34,851 nucleotides of DNA, taken from CAYRML01 sp964425485. Lineage in GTDB: Bacteria > Bacillota > Dehalobacteriia > UBA4068. Shown piece by piece: positions 15,283 through 23,405 of the stretch. Location: contig CAYRML010000010.1 of assembly GCA_964425485.1 (NCBI GenBank), positions 1-34,851 on the forward strand, read 5' to 3'. Position 1 is the first letter of the stretch. Each line of letters begins with the position of its first letter. The translations under genes were made by a program, and so were the position numbers. The notes beneath the pieces were generated by a model. The model made no database searches, was not told where the DNA came from, and worked only from the letters and a program-made list of their open reading frames with translations.

Positions 15283-15478
15283 GTGGCGCCCCTTTCTATT
15301 ATTTGAATTTCGATTATTTACAACAGATATTTTATTCTGAATAATTACTTGTGTGCAAATAAAAAACATCAGCCTATGGAGTTTAGCTGATGCCTATTAA
15401 TCTTTATCGTGATGCTATGTAGAAAGTAAAAGACTTACAGCTTTTTACAAAAACCAGATTTTTCTAATTGCAAAAACA
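15283..15478 (-). promoter_or_regulatory. Untranslated leader of the GGDEF gene, candidate attenuator
   Basis: Between the probable start site (about 15478, minus strand) and the ATG at 15282 there are nearly 200 nt of non-coding leader. It contains a terminator hairpin at 15360-15392 and then about 75 nt to the start. I compared it mentally with c-di-GMP-I, c-di-GMP-II and preQ1 motifs and see no match, so no riboswitch class is assigned. Confidence 0.45.
15360..15392 (-). terminator. Terminator hairpin inside the GGDEF leader
   Basis: On the minus strand CATCAGC (15392-15386) pairs with GCTGATG (15373-15367) around a 12-nt loop and is followed by TTTTTTATTT. It lies between the promoter and the gene in the direction of transcription. 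Confidence 0.75.
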
Positions 15479-15484
15479 CAATCT

Positions 15485-15490
15485 ATTATA
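15485..15490 (-). promoter_or_regulatory. Extended -10 promoter of the GGDEF gene
   Basis: TATAAT on the minus strand (15490-15485) is preceded by TGA, an extended -10 element. The -35 region is only a T-run. It diverges from the alaA promoter about 80 nt away. Confidence 0.6.
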
Positions 15491-15566
15491 TCATAGTCAT
15501 AATTGAAAAAAAAGTATTTTTTTATTAATAAATTTATTGTATTAGTTTAAGTTATTGGCCAATTGG

Positions 15567-15595
15567 TTGACTGGAAAATAATGAAGTGATATAAT
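15567..15595 (+). promoter_or_regulatory. Promoter of the alaA T-box leader
   Basis: TTGACT (15567-15572) and TATAAT (15590-15595) are spaced by 17 nt, with TGA just before the -10 box. The start site is expected near 15602. Confidence 0.85.
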
Positions 15596-15602
15596 GATCT
15601 TT

Positions 15603-15886
15603 AATATGATATAGACAAAAGCAATGAGGAAAAAGAGTAACTGTTTTTGGATGTACAGAGAGAAGATGGCTGGTGCGAATCTTCCTGAAAGAATCAGGGA
15701 AGCAGTTTCCGAGCAGCGGACCCAACGATTTTTATCAAGTAGGCTCCGACGGTTACTATCCGTTATAATGGTGTGGCATATGCATATGTATGCCCGTAGA
15801 GCGCAGAGTAAAACTCTGAATTTAGGTGGTAACACGGATTGGATTCGCCCTAAGCCTGATTTTTTCGGCTTGGGGATTTTTATTTT
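15603..15886 (+). promoter_or_regulatory. T-box leader, alanine specific (GCA specifier)
   Basis: The conserved T-box AATTTAGGTGGTAACACGG is at 15819-15837. Upstream, stem I shows GGAAA (near 15627) pairing with TTTCC (15706-15710), the AGAGAG motif (15656-15661) and the GGTGCGAA terminal-loop segment. Alignment by eye to the B. subtilis glyQS leader (GAA-specifier-purine-UUCUUGAGCA) puts the specifier codon GCA at 15702-15704, an alanine codon. Stem III AGTAGGC...GTTA elements follow. The terminator CCCTAAGCC/GGCTTGGGG with a U-run is at 15848-15886. Uncharged tRNA-Ala should favour the antiterminator and raise expression of alaA, an alanine-forming transaminase, so ligand and gene agree. 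Confidence 0.93.
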
Positions 15887-15903
15887 AAAAGGGGTGATCT
15901 AAT

Positions 15904-17121
15904 TTGATGGCTTTTGAGAAATCGCATAAACTGGATTATGTTAGTTATGATGTGCGGGGGCCTGTACTGCAAGAGGCGGAAAGGATGTCCAAAAAGGGAG
16001 TATCTGTGCTCAAACTGAACATTGGTAATCCGGCGCCTTTTGGTTTTGCGGCACCTGATCAAGTGGTTAAAATCATGGCCGATGCTTTATCCAAGGCTGA
16101 AGGATATTCCGATTCCCAAGGATTGTTATCTGCACGAGAGGCTATAGTTGATTATTGTCACTTTAAAAAAATCCTGGGGGTTACTGCCGATGATGTTTAT
16201 ACAGGCAATGGAGTCAGTGAGCTGATTTTGATGACTATGCAGGCCTTGCTCAATGATGGCGACGAGGTGCTGGTGCCTGCCCCGGATTATCCCCTCTGGA
16301 CTGCCGCCGTGACTTTGGCGGGAGGTAAAGCCGTGCATTATATCTGTGATGAAAAGGCGGATTGGAATCCTGACATTGCCGATATCAGGCGCAAAATATC
16401 GCCTCGTACCAAGGCCTTCATTCTCATAAATCCCAATAATCCCACCGGCGCTCATTATGAAAAAGATATATTGTTGCAAATTGCTCAATTAGCCAGAGAG
16501 CATGGTTTCATCATCTTTTCTGATGAAATTTATGACCGTTTGGTTATGGAAGCTAAAGTCCATACTTCTATAGCCGCTGTAGCCCCCGATCTTTTCATAG
16601 TAACATTTAATGGTTTGTCCAAATCTGATTATATGGCTGGTTTCCGTTGTGGCTGGATGGCTTTCAGCGGTGATAAAAGCAAGGCTAAAGATTATATTGA
16701 AGGCGTTAATATTTTGGCTTCTATGCGTTTATGTTCTAATGTGCCGGCACAACTGACGATTAAGACGGCTTTAGCCCAATGCCAAAAGCCCAATCCGGCC
16801 ATTTTACCGGGCGGGCGTCTTTATGAACAATGTAATTTTATCTATAAGGCTTTAAATGATATACCTGGAATCAGCGCCGTCAAGCCTCAAGCGGGGCTCT
16901 ATATTTTCCCCAAAATTGATACCAAGAAATTTAATATCAACAATGACGAGCAATTTGTCTTGGACTTTTTGCATCAAGAGCGGGTTTTGGTTGTGCATGG
17001 AAAAGGCTTCAATTGGCTGCATCCCGATCATTTCCGCATCGTATTTTTGCCTAATTTGCAGGATTTGCAAATAGCCATGGCCAGATTGAAAAATTTTTTG
17101 GCTTCTTATCAGCAAGATTAA
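15904..17121 (+). CDS. alaA: Alanine-forming aminotransferase AlaA (glutamate-pyruvate)
   Basis: PLP-dependent class I aminotransferase, 405 aa, converting pyruvate and glutamate to alanine and 2-oxoglutarate. It aligns with E. coli AlaA along its length: the opening EKSHKLDYVSYDVRGPVL, LKLNIGNPAPFGF, GNGVSELI, VPAPDYPLWTAAV, INPNNPTGA, the PLP lysine Lys240 in FNGLSKSD, and RIVFLPNLQDL near the end. The leader is a T-box with an alanine specifier, which supports this assignment over a generic aspartate aminotransferase. The start is TTG 15904 or ATG 15907. TTG gives the same numbering as E. coli AlaA and better spacing to AAAAGGGG, but the choice is not certain. Confidence 0.95.
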   Translation: MMAFEKSHKLDYVSYDVRGPVLQEAERMSKKGVSVLKLNIGNPAPFGFAAPDQVVKIMADALSKAEGYSDSQGLLSAREAIVDYCHFKKILGVTADDVYTGNGVSELILMTMQALLNDGDEVLVPAPDYPLWTAAVTLAGGKAVHYICDEKADWNPDIADIRRKISPRTKAFILINPNNPTGAHYEKDILLQIAQLAREHGFIIFSDEIYDRLVMEAKVHTSIAAVAPDLFIVTFNGLSKSDYMAGFRCGWMAFSGDKSKAKDYIEGVNILASMRLCSNVPAQLTIKTALAQCQKPNPAILPGGRLYEQCNFIYKALNDIPGISAVKPQAGLYIFPKIDTKKFNINNDEQFVLDFLHQERVLVVHGKGFNWLHPDHFRIVFLPNLQDLQIAMARLKNFLASYQQD

Positions 17122-17155
17122 AATTTATACGGCCTATATAGCAAGGGGATATTTG

Positions 17156-18403
17156 ATGCAAACGGATAATACAGCAGAAATAAGAACGGCGGAGGTGCTT
17201 TCCGATCCATCGCAGCAAAAATTTTTAGGGCGCAGAGGGTTGATAATTTATATCTCCGTTATGAATATGTTTGTGCCGGTATCTACGGATCTCTATTTGC
17301 CGGCCCTGCCCTATATGAGTGAATATTTTAGCGTCTCCGCTTCTTTGGTCAATATGACATTAGTTTCCTTTTTCTTTTTATATGCTATCGGTCTGCTCTT
17401 TTGGGGTACCATCAGTGAAAAATACGGCCGCAAGCCCATTATTTCTTTAGGAATGATTATTTATGTGGCGGCCAGTTTAGGCTGCACATTCGCCCCCAAT
17501 ATATATGTCTTGATTATCTGTCGTGCCCTGCAAGGTATAGGCGCCGGTGCCATTACATCCGTATCCACGGCTGTGATAAAGGACTGCTTTGCCGGCAAGA
17601 CCAGGAATGCGGTGCTGGCGGTTGTGCAGTCTATGTTGGTTATTGCCCCTATGCTGGCACCGATTCTGGGAGCCTTCTTGCTGCAATTTACCAGCTGGCG
17701 AGGATCTTTCGCTGTTTTGGCCCTTATCGGTGGGGCCGGCTTGATTATCAGCTTCTTATTCCGCGAAACAGTGCCGCTTGAACATCGCTATAAAGGAAGC
17801 TTGCTCGGCTCTTTGGGAAGGTTGATAGTGGTGATAAAAAATAAGTCCTTTGCCGTCATGCTTTTAGAATTTTCTGCCCCTATGCTGGGCTTTATGGCTT
17901 ATATTGCTATTTCTTCCTACATATATATTCAATATTTTGGCCTTACTTCTCAACAATATAGTTATTTCTTTGCTGTAAATGCTTTTGTTGCCTTATTTGG
18001 TCCCATTATATATTTGAGGTTAAGCCCTAAGGTGGCACCGGTGCGGCTGGCTATCGTTTCTTTTGCCATTGCTTTATCAAGTGGCATCATGATTATGACC
18101 GCCGGGACTATGACGCCGATTTTATTCTGGATTTCTTTTGTTCCTTTCGGCCTTATTTGCAGTATGATGCGGCCTTTTGGCACGGCTTTACTTTTGGAAC
18201 AGCAAAAGAAAGATACGGGCTCCGCTGCCTCCTTGATTAATTTTACGGCTACAGTTGCCGGCAGTATTGGTATGATACTGGTATCCCTGGATTGGAGCAA
18301 TATGGTGATAGGGATGGGATTTCTTTGCGTTTTGGCCTCGTCTATATCTATAGCTGCTTGGGTCTTGATGAAGTTTTTAAAGATAAAAATGACCTTGACC
18401 TAA
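17156..18403 (+). CDS. MFS exporter, Bcr/CflA (DHA1) type
   Basis: A 415-aa major-facilitator protein with about 12 transmembrane helices after a 25-residue polar N-terminus. Family marks are STDLYLPALPYMSEYF in helix 1, motif A GTISEKYGRKPIISLG between helices 2 and 3, RALQGIGAGAITSVSTAVIKD in helix 4, and LAPILGAFLLQFTSWRGSF. These match the Bcr/CflA drug-efflux group, which exports bicyclomycin, chloramphenicol or sulfonamides in some species, and in E. coli Bcr also L-cysteine; the substrate here is unknown. ATG 17156 has AAGGGGAT at 7 nt. It lies 34 nt after alaA without a terminator between, so the T-box may also control it, raising the possibility of amino-acid export or balancing. Confidence 0.9.
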   Translation: MQTDNTAEIRTAEVLSDPSQQKFLGRRGLIIYISVMNMFVPVSTDLYLPALPYMSEYFSVSASLVNMTLVSFFFLYAIGLLFWGTISEKYGRKPIISLGMIIYVAASLGCTFAPNIYVLIICRALQGIGAGAITSVSTAVIKDCFAGKTRNAVLAVVQSMLVIAPMLAPILGAFLLQFTSWRGSFAVLALIGGAGLIISFLFRETVPLEHRYKGSLLGSLGRLIVVIKNKSFAVMLLEFSAPMLGFMAYIAISSYIYIQYFGLTSQQYSYFFAVNAFVALFGPIIYLRLSPKVAPVRLAIVSFAIALSSGIMIMTAGTMTPILFWISFVPFGLICSMMRPFGTALLLEQQKKDTGSAASLINFTATVAGSIGMILVSLDWSNMVIGMGFLCVLASSISIAAWVLMKFLKIKMTLT

Positions 18404-18420
18404 GTTATGGTAAAATATAA

Positions 18421-18447
18421 AAAAAGACCCCAGAGGGGGTCTTTTTT
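18421..18447. terminator. Bidirectional terminator between MFS gene and gatB
   Basis: AAAAAGACCCC and GGGGTCTTTTTT form an 11-bp stem around a short AGAG loop, with A- and T-runs on both sides of convergent genes. Confidence 0.92.
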
Positions 18448-18454
18448 ATTTTTA

Positions 18455-19900
18455 CTATTGATCGAGGGCCTTAGTCAGTAATTCTCTTACTATTTGTGGA
18501 TTTGCCTGGCCACTGGTGGCTTTCATCACTTGGCCCAGCAAAAATCCCAAAGCTTGTTTTTTGCCATCGCCATAGTCTTTGACCGGCTGCGGATGGGCAG
18601 ACAACACTTCGGCGATGGCTTTTTCTAGGGCGGAGCTGTCGGAGATTTGGCTGAAGCCTTTTTCTTCAATAATAGTCAGAGGATCTTTGTCGGAAGCAAA
18701 CATTTCTTCCAGCACGATTTTGGCGGAATTGTTATTGATTTTAGCATCCTTGACCTTTTGCAGCAATTGTGCCAGATACTCCGCCTTGATAGGTATGACG
18801 GTTATTTCCTCTCCGCTGGCATTGAGTAGGCGGGAAAGATCGCCTAAAAGCCAGTTGGCCACTGTTTTGGGTTCGGCGAAATATTGGATGACTTCATCAA
18901 AATAGAAGGCCAGCACCGGATTTTCTACGATCAAGCCGGCATCATAATCGGAAAGGCCATAGTTACCACATAGCCTTTGCAGCCGTTTTTCGGGCATTTC
19001 CGGCATTTCTGCAGCCATGCGCGCAATCCATGCATCATCCACCACGGTTGGCACCAGATCCGGCTCTGGGAAATATCGATAGTCATGGGAATCCTCTTTG
19101 CTGCGCATGGAGCTGGTTGTGCCGCTGGCATCATCAAAGGTGCGGGTTTCCTGGATGATACGCTCGCCATTATCCAACATTTCAGACTGACGGGCTTCTT
19201 CATAGGCAATAGCTCTTTGCACAGCTTTGAAGGAATTAAGGTTTTTAATCTCAGCCTTCGTGCCCAATTTGTCGCTGCCCTCAGGGCTGAGTGAAATATT
19301 GACATCGCAGCGCAGGGAGCCTTGCTCCATCTTGACATCAGAAACACCGGCATACAGAAGCATCAGGCGCAGTTTTTCCCCGAATTGGCGGGCTTCTTCG
19401 GCCGAAGAGATATCCGGTTCCGTGACGATTTCGATCAGAGGAACGGCAGCGCGGTTATAATCGGGCAGAGAATAGGTGGAACTGGTGATGGTATCGCCGC
19501 TGTGAACCAGTTTGCCGGCGTCCTCTTCCAAATGAATACGATTGATGCGTATCTTTTTTTCACCGGCCTCAGTTTGGATCATGATATGACCATTGCGGCA
19601 GATGGGTAGGGGAAATTGTGTGACCTGATAGCCTTTGGGCAGGTCGGGATAGAAATAATTCTTGCGGTCGAATTTGCTGTAGCGGGATATTTGGCAATTC
19701 AAAGCTAGGCCGGCTTTGATGGCCAGATCCACGGCTTTTTCGTTAAGAACGGGTAATACGCCGGGCAAACCCAGGCAGATGGGGCAAACATTGGTGTTTG
19801 GCTCCCCGGCGAAAGTGGTGGGGCAGGAGCAGAAGATTTTGGTTTTGGTTTTCAGCTCGGCATGGAATTCCAGACCGATGGTGGTTTTATAATTTGTCAT
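18455..19900 (-). CDS. gatB: Asp-tRNA(Asn)/Glu-tRNA(Gln) amidotransferase subunit B
   Basis: GatB recognises and phosphorylates mischarged Glu-tRNA(Gln) or Asp-tRNA(Asn) for amidation. The product is 481 aa, the usual length. It shows TIGLEFHAELKT at the start, the zinc-type cysteines of FCSC and NVCPICLGLPG, the SRYSKFDRKNYFYPDLPKGY block, HLEEDAGKLVH and a C-terminal YqeY/tail domain ending in NPQIVRELL. The ATG is 3 nt after the gatA stop, and its ribosome binding site GAGGAGG lies inside the end of gatA. It is the last gene of gatC-gatA-gatB. Confidence 0.97.
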   Translation of the reverse strand: MTNYKTTIGLEFHAELKTKTKIFCSCPTTFAGEPNTNVCPICLGLPGVLPVLNEKAVDLAIKAGLALNCQISRYSKFDRKNYFYPDLPKGYQVTQFPLPICRNGHIMIQTEAGEKKIRINRIHLEEDAGKLVHSGDTITSSTYSLPDYNRAAVPLIEIVTEPDISSAEEARQFGEKLRLMLLYAGVSDVKMEQGSLRCDVNISLSPEGSDKLGTKAEIKNLNSFKAVQRAIAYEEARQSEMLDNGERIIQETRTFDDASGTTSSMRSKEDSHDYRYFPEPDLVPTVVDDAWIARMAAEMPEMPEKRLQRLCGNYGLSDYDAGLIVENPVLAFYFDEVIQYFAEPKTVANWLLGDLSRLLNASGEEITVIPIKAEYLAQLLQKVKDAKINNNSAKIVLEEMFASDKDPLTIIEEKGFSQISDSSALEKAIAEVLSAHPQPVKDYGDGKKQALGFLLGQVMKATSGQANPQIVRELLTKALDQ

Positions 19901-19903
19901 TTT

Positions 19904-21367
19904 CTAGGCCTCCTCTGCTATTTGCGGCAAAGGCAATTTGCCGGCAATATTTTCCAATGCTTGTCCGATTGTGAAGAGATTTTCTTCACCGAATGCCGGT
20001 CCGATCAGTTGCAGGCCTAAAGGCATGCCTTCATGCAGGCAGTAGGGGACGGTCAGGCCCGGCAATCCGGCCAAATTTACGGGCACGGTACATACATCCG
20101 TCATATACATTGCCAGCGGATCATCGGTTTTTTCCCCCAGATTGAAAGCAGTCGTGGGGGTGACCGGAGTCAAAAGGGCCTGTACTTTTGTGAATATATG
20201 GTCATAATCGGCCTTAATCAAGGTGCGGGCCTGCAAAGTTTTATTATAATAAGCATCATAGTAACCGGAAGAAAGGGCATAAGTTCCCAGCATGATGCGG
20301 GTTTTAACCTCATTACCGAAGCCGGCGGAGCGAGTGGCTGTAAAAGTGTCCTGAATATTATCTTTTTCCACGCGCAAACCATAACGCACGCCATCATAGC
20401 GGGCCAGATTGGAGCTGGCCTCCGCTGTGGCCAATATATAATAAGCAGGTAAAGCGTATTTGGTATGGGGCAGAGAGACGGGTATGACTTCTGCGCCCAA
20501 AGCCCGCAATTTTTCCGCTGCGTCCTGCACCTGTTCTATGATGGCGGGATCAATACCCTCGGCCAGATATTCTTCGGGCAGGCCGATTTTCATGCCTTTA
20601 ACATCTTTATGGCAGGCTGCCCGATAGTCGGCCACCGGTTCCGGGGCGGAGGTGGAATCGAATTTATCTTTGCCTGCTACCTGGCCCAGCACCAATGCGC
20701 AATCTTCTACATCCAGTGAGAAAATTCCCACCTGATCCAGGGAAGAAGCATAGGGGATGACGCCGAAGCGGGAGATACGCCCATAGGTTGGCTTAAGCCC
20801 AACCACGCCGCAATAAGCGGCCGGCTGGCGCACAGAGCCGCCGGTATCGGTGCCTAAGGTATAAGCTGCTGTGCGTGCAGCCAAAGCCGCAGCGCTGCCA
20901 CCGGAGGAGCCGCCTGGTATCCGTTCTATATCATAAGGATTTTTAGTTACGCCAAAAGCAGAATTTTCTGTGGAAGATCCCATGGCGAATTCATCCATAT
21001 TGCATTTTCCCAGCAAAACGGCACCGGCATCTTCCAGCATTTGCCAACTGGTGGCATTATAAGGCGGCACAAAATTTTCCAGTATTTTTGAGGCGCAGGT
21101 AGTGGCCACACCTTTGGTGCAGAAAATATCTTTCAGTGCCATGGGTATGCCGTCCAAAACGCCAAGAGCGGCGCCATCTTTGCGCCTGTGATCGCTGGCC
21201 TCTGCTGCCGCCAAAGCGACAGCTTCAGTTACTTGGATATAGGCATGGATGGCGGGTTCCACTTTTTCTATTTGAGCCAGATAAGCCTTGGTCAGCTCGA
21301 CGCTGGATAGCTGTTTTTGGGACAGAGCCTGGGCCAGCTGGCGAATATTCATTTTCATAACAGACAT
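19904..21367 (-). CDS. gatA: Asp-tRNA(Asn)/Glu-tRNA(Gln) amidotransferase subunit A
   Basis: GatA is the glutaminase of the GatCAB complex and releases ammonia that is channelled to GatB. The 487-aa product has the amidase Ser-cisSer-Lys triad at Lys79 (MALKDIF), Ser154 (PGGSSGGSAAA) and Ser178 (TDTGGSVRQPA), the same numbering as in the S. aureus enzyme. The ATG at 21367 follows AGGAGG by 8 nt. It starts 23 nt after gatC. Together with gatB it supplies Gln-tRNA and/or Asn-tRNA in organisms lacking GlnRS or AsnRS. Confidence 0.97.
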   Translation of the reverse strand: MSVMKMNIRQLAQALSQKQLSSVELTKAYLAQIEKVEPAIHAYIQVTEAVALAAAEASDHRRKDGAALGVLDGIPMALKDIFCTKGVATTCASKILENFVPPYNATSWQMLEDAGAVLLGKCNMDEFAMGSSTENSAFGVTKNPYDIERIPGGSSGGSAAALAARTAAYTLGTDTGGSVRQPAAYCGVVGLKPTYGRISRFGVIPYASSLDQVGIFSLDVEDCALVLGQVAGKDKFDSTSAPEPVADYRAACHKDVKGMKIGLPEEYLAEGIDPAIIEQVQDAAEKLRALGAEVIPVSLPHTKYALPAYYILATAEASSNLARYDGVRYGLRVEKDNIQDTFTATRSAGFGNEVKTRIMLGTYALSSGYYDAYYNKTLQARTLIKADYDHIFTKVQALLTPVTPTTAFNLGEKTDDPLAMYMTDVCTVPVNLAGLPGLTVPYCLHEGMPLGLQLIGPAFGEENLFTIGQALENIAGKLPLPQIAEEA

Positions 21368-21390
21368 GAAAATGCCTCCTTTTTGCTTGC

Positions 21391-21675
21391 TTAGATTATT
21401 TTCGGGACGCGGAAATAGCCGTCGCTTTGATCCGGCGCATTAGAAAGCGCCTCTTCATGAGAGAGACATGGCCCCAACTCATCCTGACGAAAGATATTTT
21501 CCAAAGGCAGCACATGGGTAGTAGGCGCGACATTTTGCGTATCCAATTGCTGCAATTGCTCCATATAGCCCAAAATCGCGTCTAGCTTTTCCTGATAGAC
21601 AACTTTTTCTGCTTCTGTAAATTCCAGCTTGGCCAGTTTGGCGACATATTCTACATCCCGGATGGAAATAGTCAT
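21391..21675 (-). CDS. gatC: Asp-tRNA(Asn)/Glu-tRNA(Gln) amidotransferase subunit C
   Basis: Small 94-aa subunit that wraps around GatA and stabilises GatCAB. It shows the typical VEYVAKLAKLEFTEAE opening, a central LDTQNVAPTTHVLPLENIFRQDE and the closing GYFRVPKII. The ATG is preceded by AAAAGGGG. It is the first gene of the operon, behind a TATAAT promoter that diverges from guaA. Confidence 0.96.
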   Translation of the reverse strand: MTISIRDVEYVAKLAKLEFTEAEKVVYQEKLDAILGYMEQLQQLDTQNVAPTTHVLPLENIFRQDELGPCLSHEEALSNAPDQSDGYFRVPKII

Positions 21676-21715
21676 GACATAAACCCCTTTTCCTATTCAA
21701 TATCTCAATTTAAAT

Positions 21716-21743
21716 ATTATATCATAAGATACATATGTGGCAA
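21716..21743 (-). promoter_or_regulatory. Promoter of gatCAB
   Basis: On the minus strand TTGCCA (21743-21738) and TATAAT (21721-21716) are spaced by 16 nt, with TGA before the -10 box. Confidence 0.7.
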
Positions 21744-21767
21744 AATATTTTTTATGGCAGGGCTCTC

Positions 21768-21797
21768 TTGTCAAAAGCATAGCAATAAGTGTATAAT
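21768..21797 (+). promoter_or_regulatory. Promoter of guaA
   Basis: TTGTCA (21768-21773) and TATAAT (21792-21797) are spaced by 18 nt, with TG one base before the -10 box. No purine riboswitch or PurR-like palindrome was recognised in the short leader. Confidence 0.75.
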
Positions 21798-21831
21798 CTT
21801 TTCGTAATAAAATATTGGGGAGGTATCCATT

Positions 21832-23370
21832 TTGGCAAAAGAGCGAGAATTGGTTGTTCTAATTGATTTTGGCGCCCAATATAGTCAATTAATTGCCCGG
21901 CGCATAAGAGCCGCGCATGTTTATTGCGAGATTGTGCCTTATACTATATCTGTGGAAGAAATCAAAAATAAAAAGGCCAGCGGCATCATCCTTTCCGGTG
22001 GTCCTGCTTCCGTTTTGGAAGCAGATTCGCCTCGCTGTGTGCAGCAAATATTCGATTTGGGTTTGCCGGTTCTGGGCATATGTTATGGTATGCAGCTGAT
22101 GGCTTATATGCTTAAAGGCAGCGTACAGGTACCCGATCAAAGAGAATATGGCAAAGTGCATGTCAGAACCCAAAACGGCCGTTTGCTAAAGGGTGTGGAT
22201 GCAGAGACTCAGGTTTGGATGAGTCATACGCAGCAAGTTACCGCCCTGCCCGCTGGTTTTGTTTCCGTTGCTGCCAGCGACCATTGTCCGATTGCGGCTA
22301 TGGAGAACAGCCAGAAAAATTTTTACGGTGTACAATTTCATCCGGAAGTGACCCATACGCTGCAAGGTATGCAGATATTCCACAATTTTCTCTATGATAT
22401 TTGTGGCTGCAAAGGTGATTGGGCCATATCTTCCTATATTGAGGAATCAGTTGAGGCAATCAGGCAGCAAGTGGGCGAAAAAAATGTGCTGCTTGGCCTT
22501 TCCGGCGGTGTGGATTCCGCTGTAGCGGCCGCACTTTTATATCAAGCCATAGGCGACCAGCTGACTTGCATATTTGTCGACCACGGCCTTTTGCGTAAGG
22601 ACGAAAGGCAGTCTGTGGAGTCTGTTTTCGCGCCCCGCTTGGGCAATAATTTGCAAGTGGTGGATGCTTCCGCCCGCTTTTTACAAAAATTATCTTCGGT
22701 GACTGAGCCGGAACAGAAAAGGAAAATCATCGGTAAAGAATTTATTGAAGTTTTCAGCGAGGCTGCCCTGGCTCTTGGCAAATTGGATTTTTTGGCCCAA
22801 GGCACCATTTATCCCGATGTTATTGAATCGGGCGGCGGCGCGGCGGCTGTGATCAAAAGCCATCACAATGTAGGTGGCTTGCCCAAAGATCTGCCTTTTT
22901 GCGGAGTGGTGGAGCCTTTGCGCTATCTCTTCAAGGACGAGGTGCGTCAATTGGGTGAAGAGCTGGGTCTACCCCATGATATAGTCTGGCGGCAACCTTT
23001 CCCCGGCCCTGGTTTGGCTATACGTATCATTGGCGAAATCACGGAAGACAAGTTGGAGATTGTCAGAGAATCCGATTTTATTTTGCGGGAGGAGATTGGC
23101 AAAAATAATCTTACGGATATGGCCAGCCAATATTTTACCGTGCTGACAGGCCTGCGCAGTGTGGGTGTTATGGGGGATGAGCGCAGCTATGACTATACTG
23201 TGGCTTTGCGTGTGGTCAACACTGACGATTTCATGACCGCCGATTGGGTTCAGTTGCCTTATGATGTGCTGGATACTATTTCCCGCCGTATAGTTAACGA
23301 GGTGCGCCATGTCAACCGCGTGGTTTATGATATAACCAGCAAACCACCGGCATCTATCGAATGGGAATAA
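21832..23370 (+). CDS. guaA: GMP synthase (glutamine-hydrolysing)
   Basis: Amidates XMP to GMP with glutamine and ATP. The 512-aa protein has an N-terminal class I glutaminase domain with Cys84 (LGICYGMQ), His170 and Glu172 (QFHPEVT), then the ATP pyrophosphatase domain with the P-loop SGGVDS at 224-229. The dimerisation domain follows, with RQPFPGPGLAIRIIGE and the ending RVVYDITSKPPASIEWE. The start is TTG 21832, supported by GGGGAGGT 7-8 nt upstream and by the conserved distance to the VLIDFGAQYSQLI motif. It is followed 35 nt later by glnA, without a terminator, so co-transcription with glutamine supply is possible. Confidence 0.97.
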   Translation: MAKERELVVLIDFGAQYSQLIARRIRAAHVYCEIVPYTISVEEIKNKKASGIILSGGPASVLEADSPRCVQQIFDLGLPVLGICYGMQLMAYMLKGSVQVPDQREYGKVHVRTQNGRLLKGVDAETQVWMSHTQQVTALPAGFVSVAASDHCPIAAMENSQKNFYGVQFHPEVTHTLQGMQIFHNFLYDICGCKGDWAISSYIEESVEAIRQQVGEKNVLLGLSGGVDSAVAAALLYQAIGDQLTCIFVDHGLLRKDERQSVESVFAPRLGNNLQVVDASARFLQKLSSVTEPEQKRKIIGKEFIEVFSEAALALGKLDFLAQGTIYPDVIESGGGAAAVIKSHHNVGGLPKDLPFCGVVEPLRYLFKDEVRQLGEELGLPHDIVWRQPFPGPGLAIRIIGEITEDKLEIVRESDFILREEIGKNNLTDMASQYFTVLTGLRSVGVMGDERSYDYTVALRVVNTDDFMTADWVQLPYDVLDTISRRIVNEVRHVNRVVYDITSKPPASIEWE

Positions 23371-23405
23371 ATTAATGATAAATCAATTTAAATAGGGGGA
23401 GTTAT

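Noticed and set aside
15283..15478. c-di-GMP riboswitch in the GGDEF leader
   Set aside because: The conserved bases of c-di-GMP-I and c-di-GMP-II aptamers were not found; only the leader and terminator can be supported.
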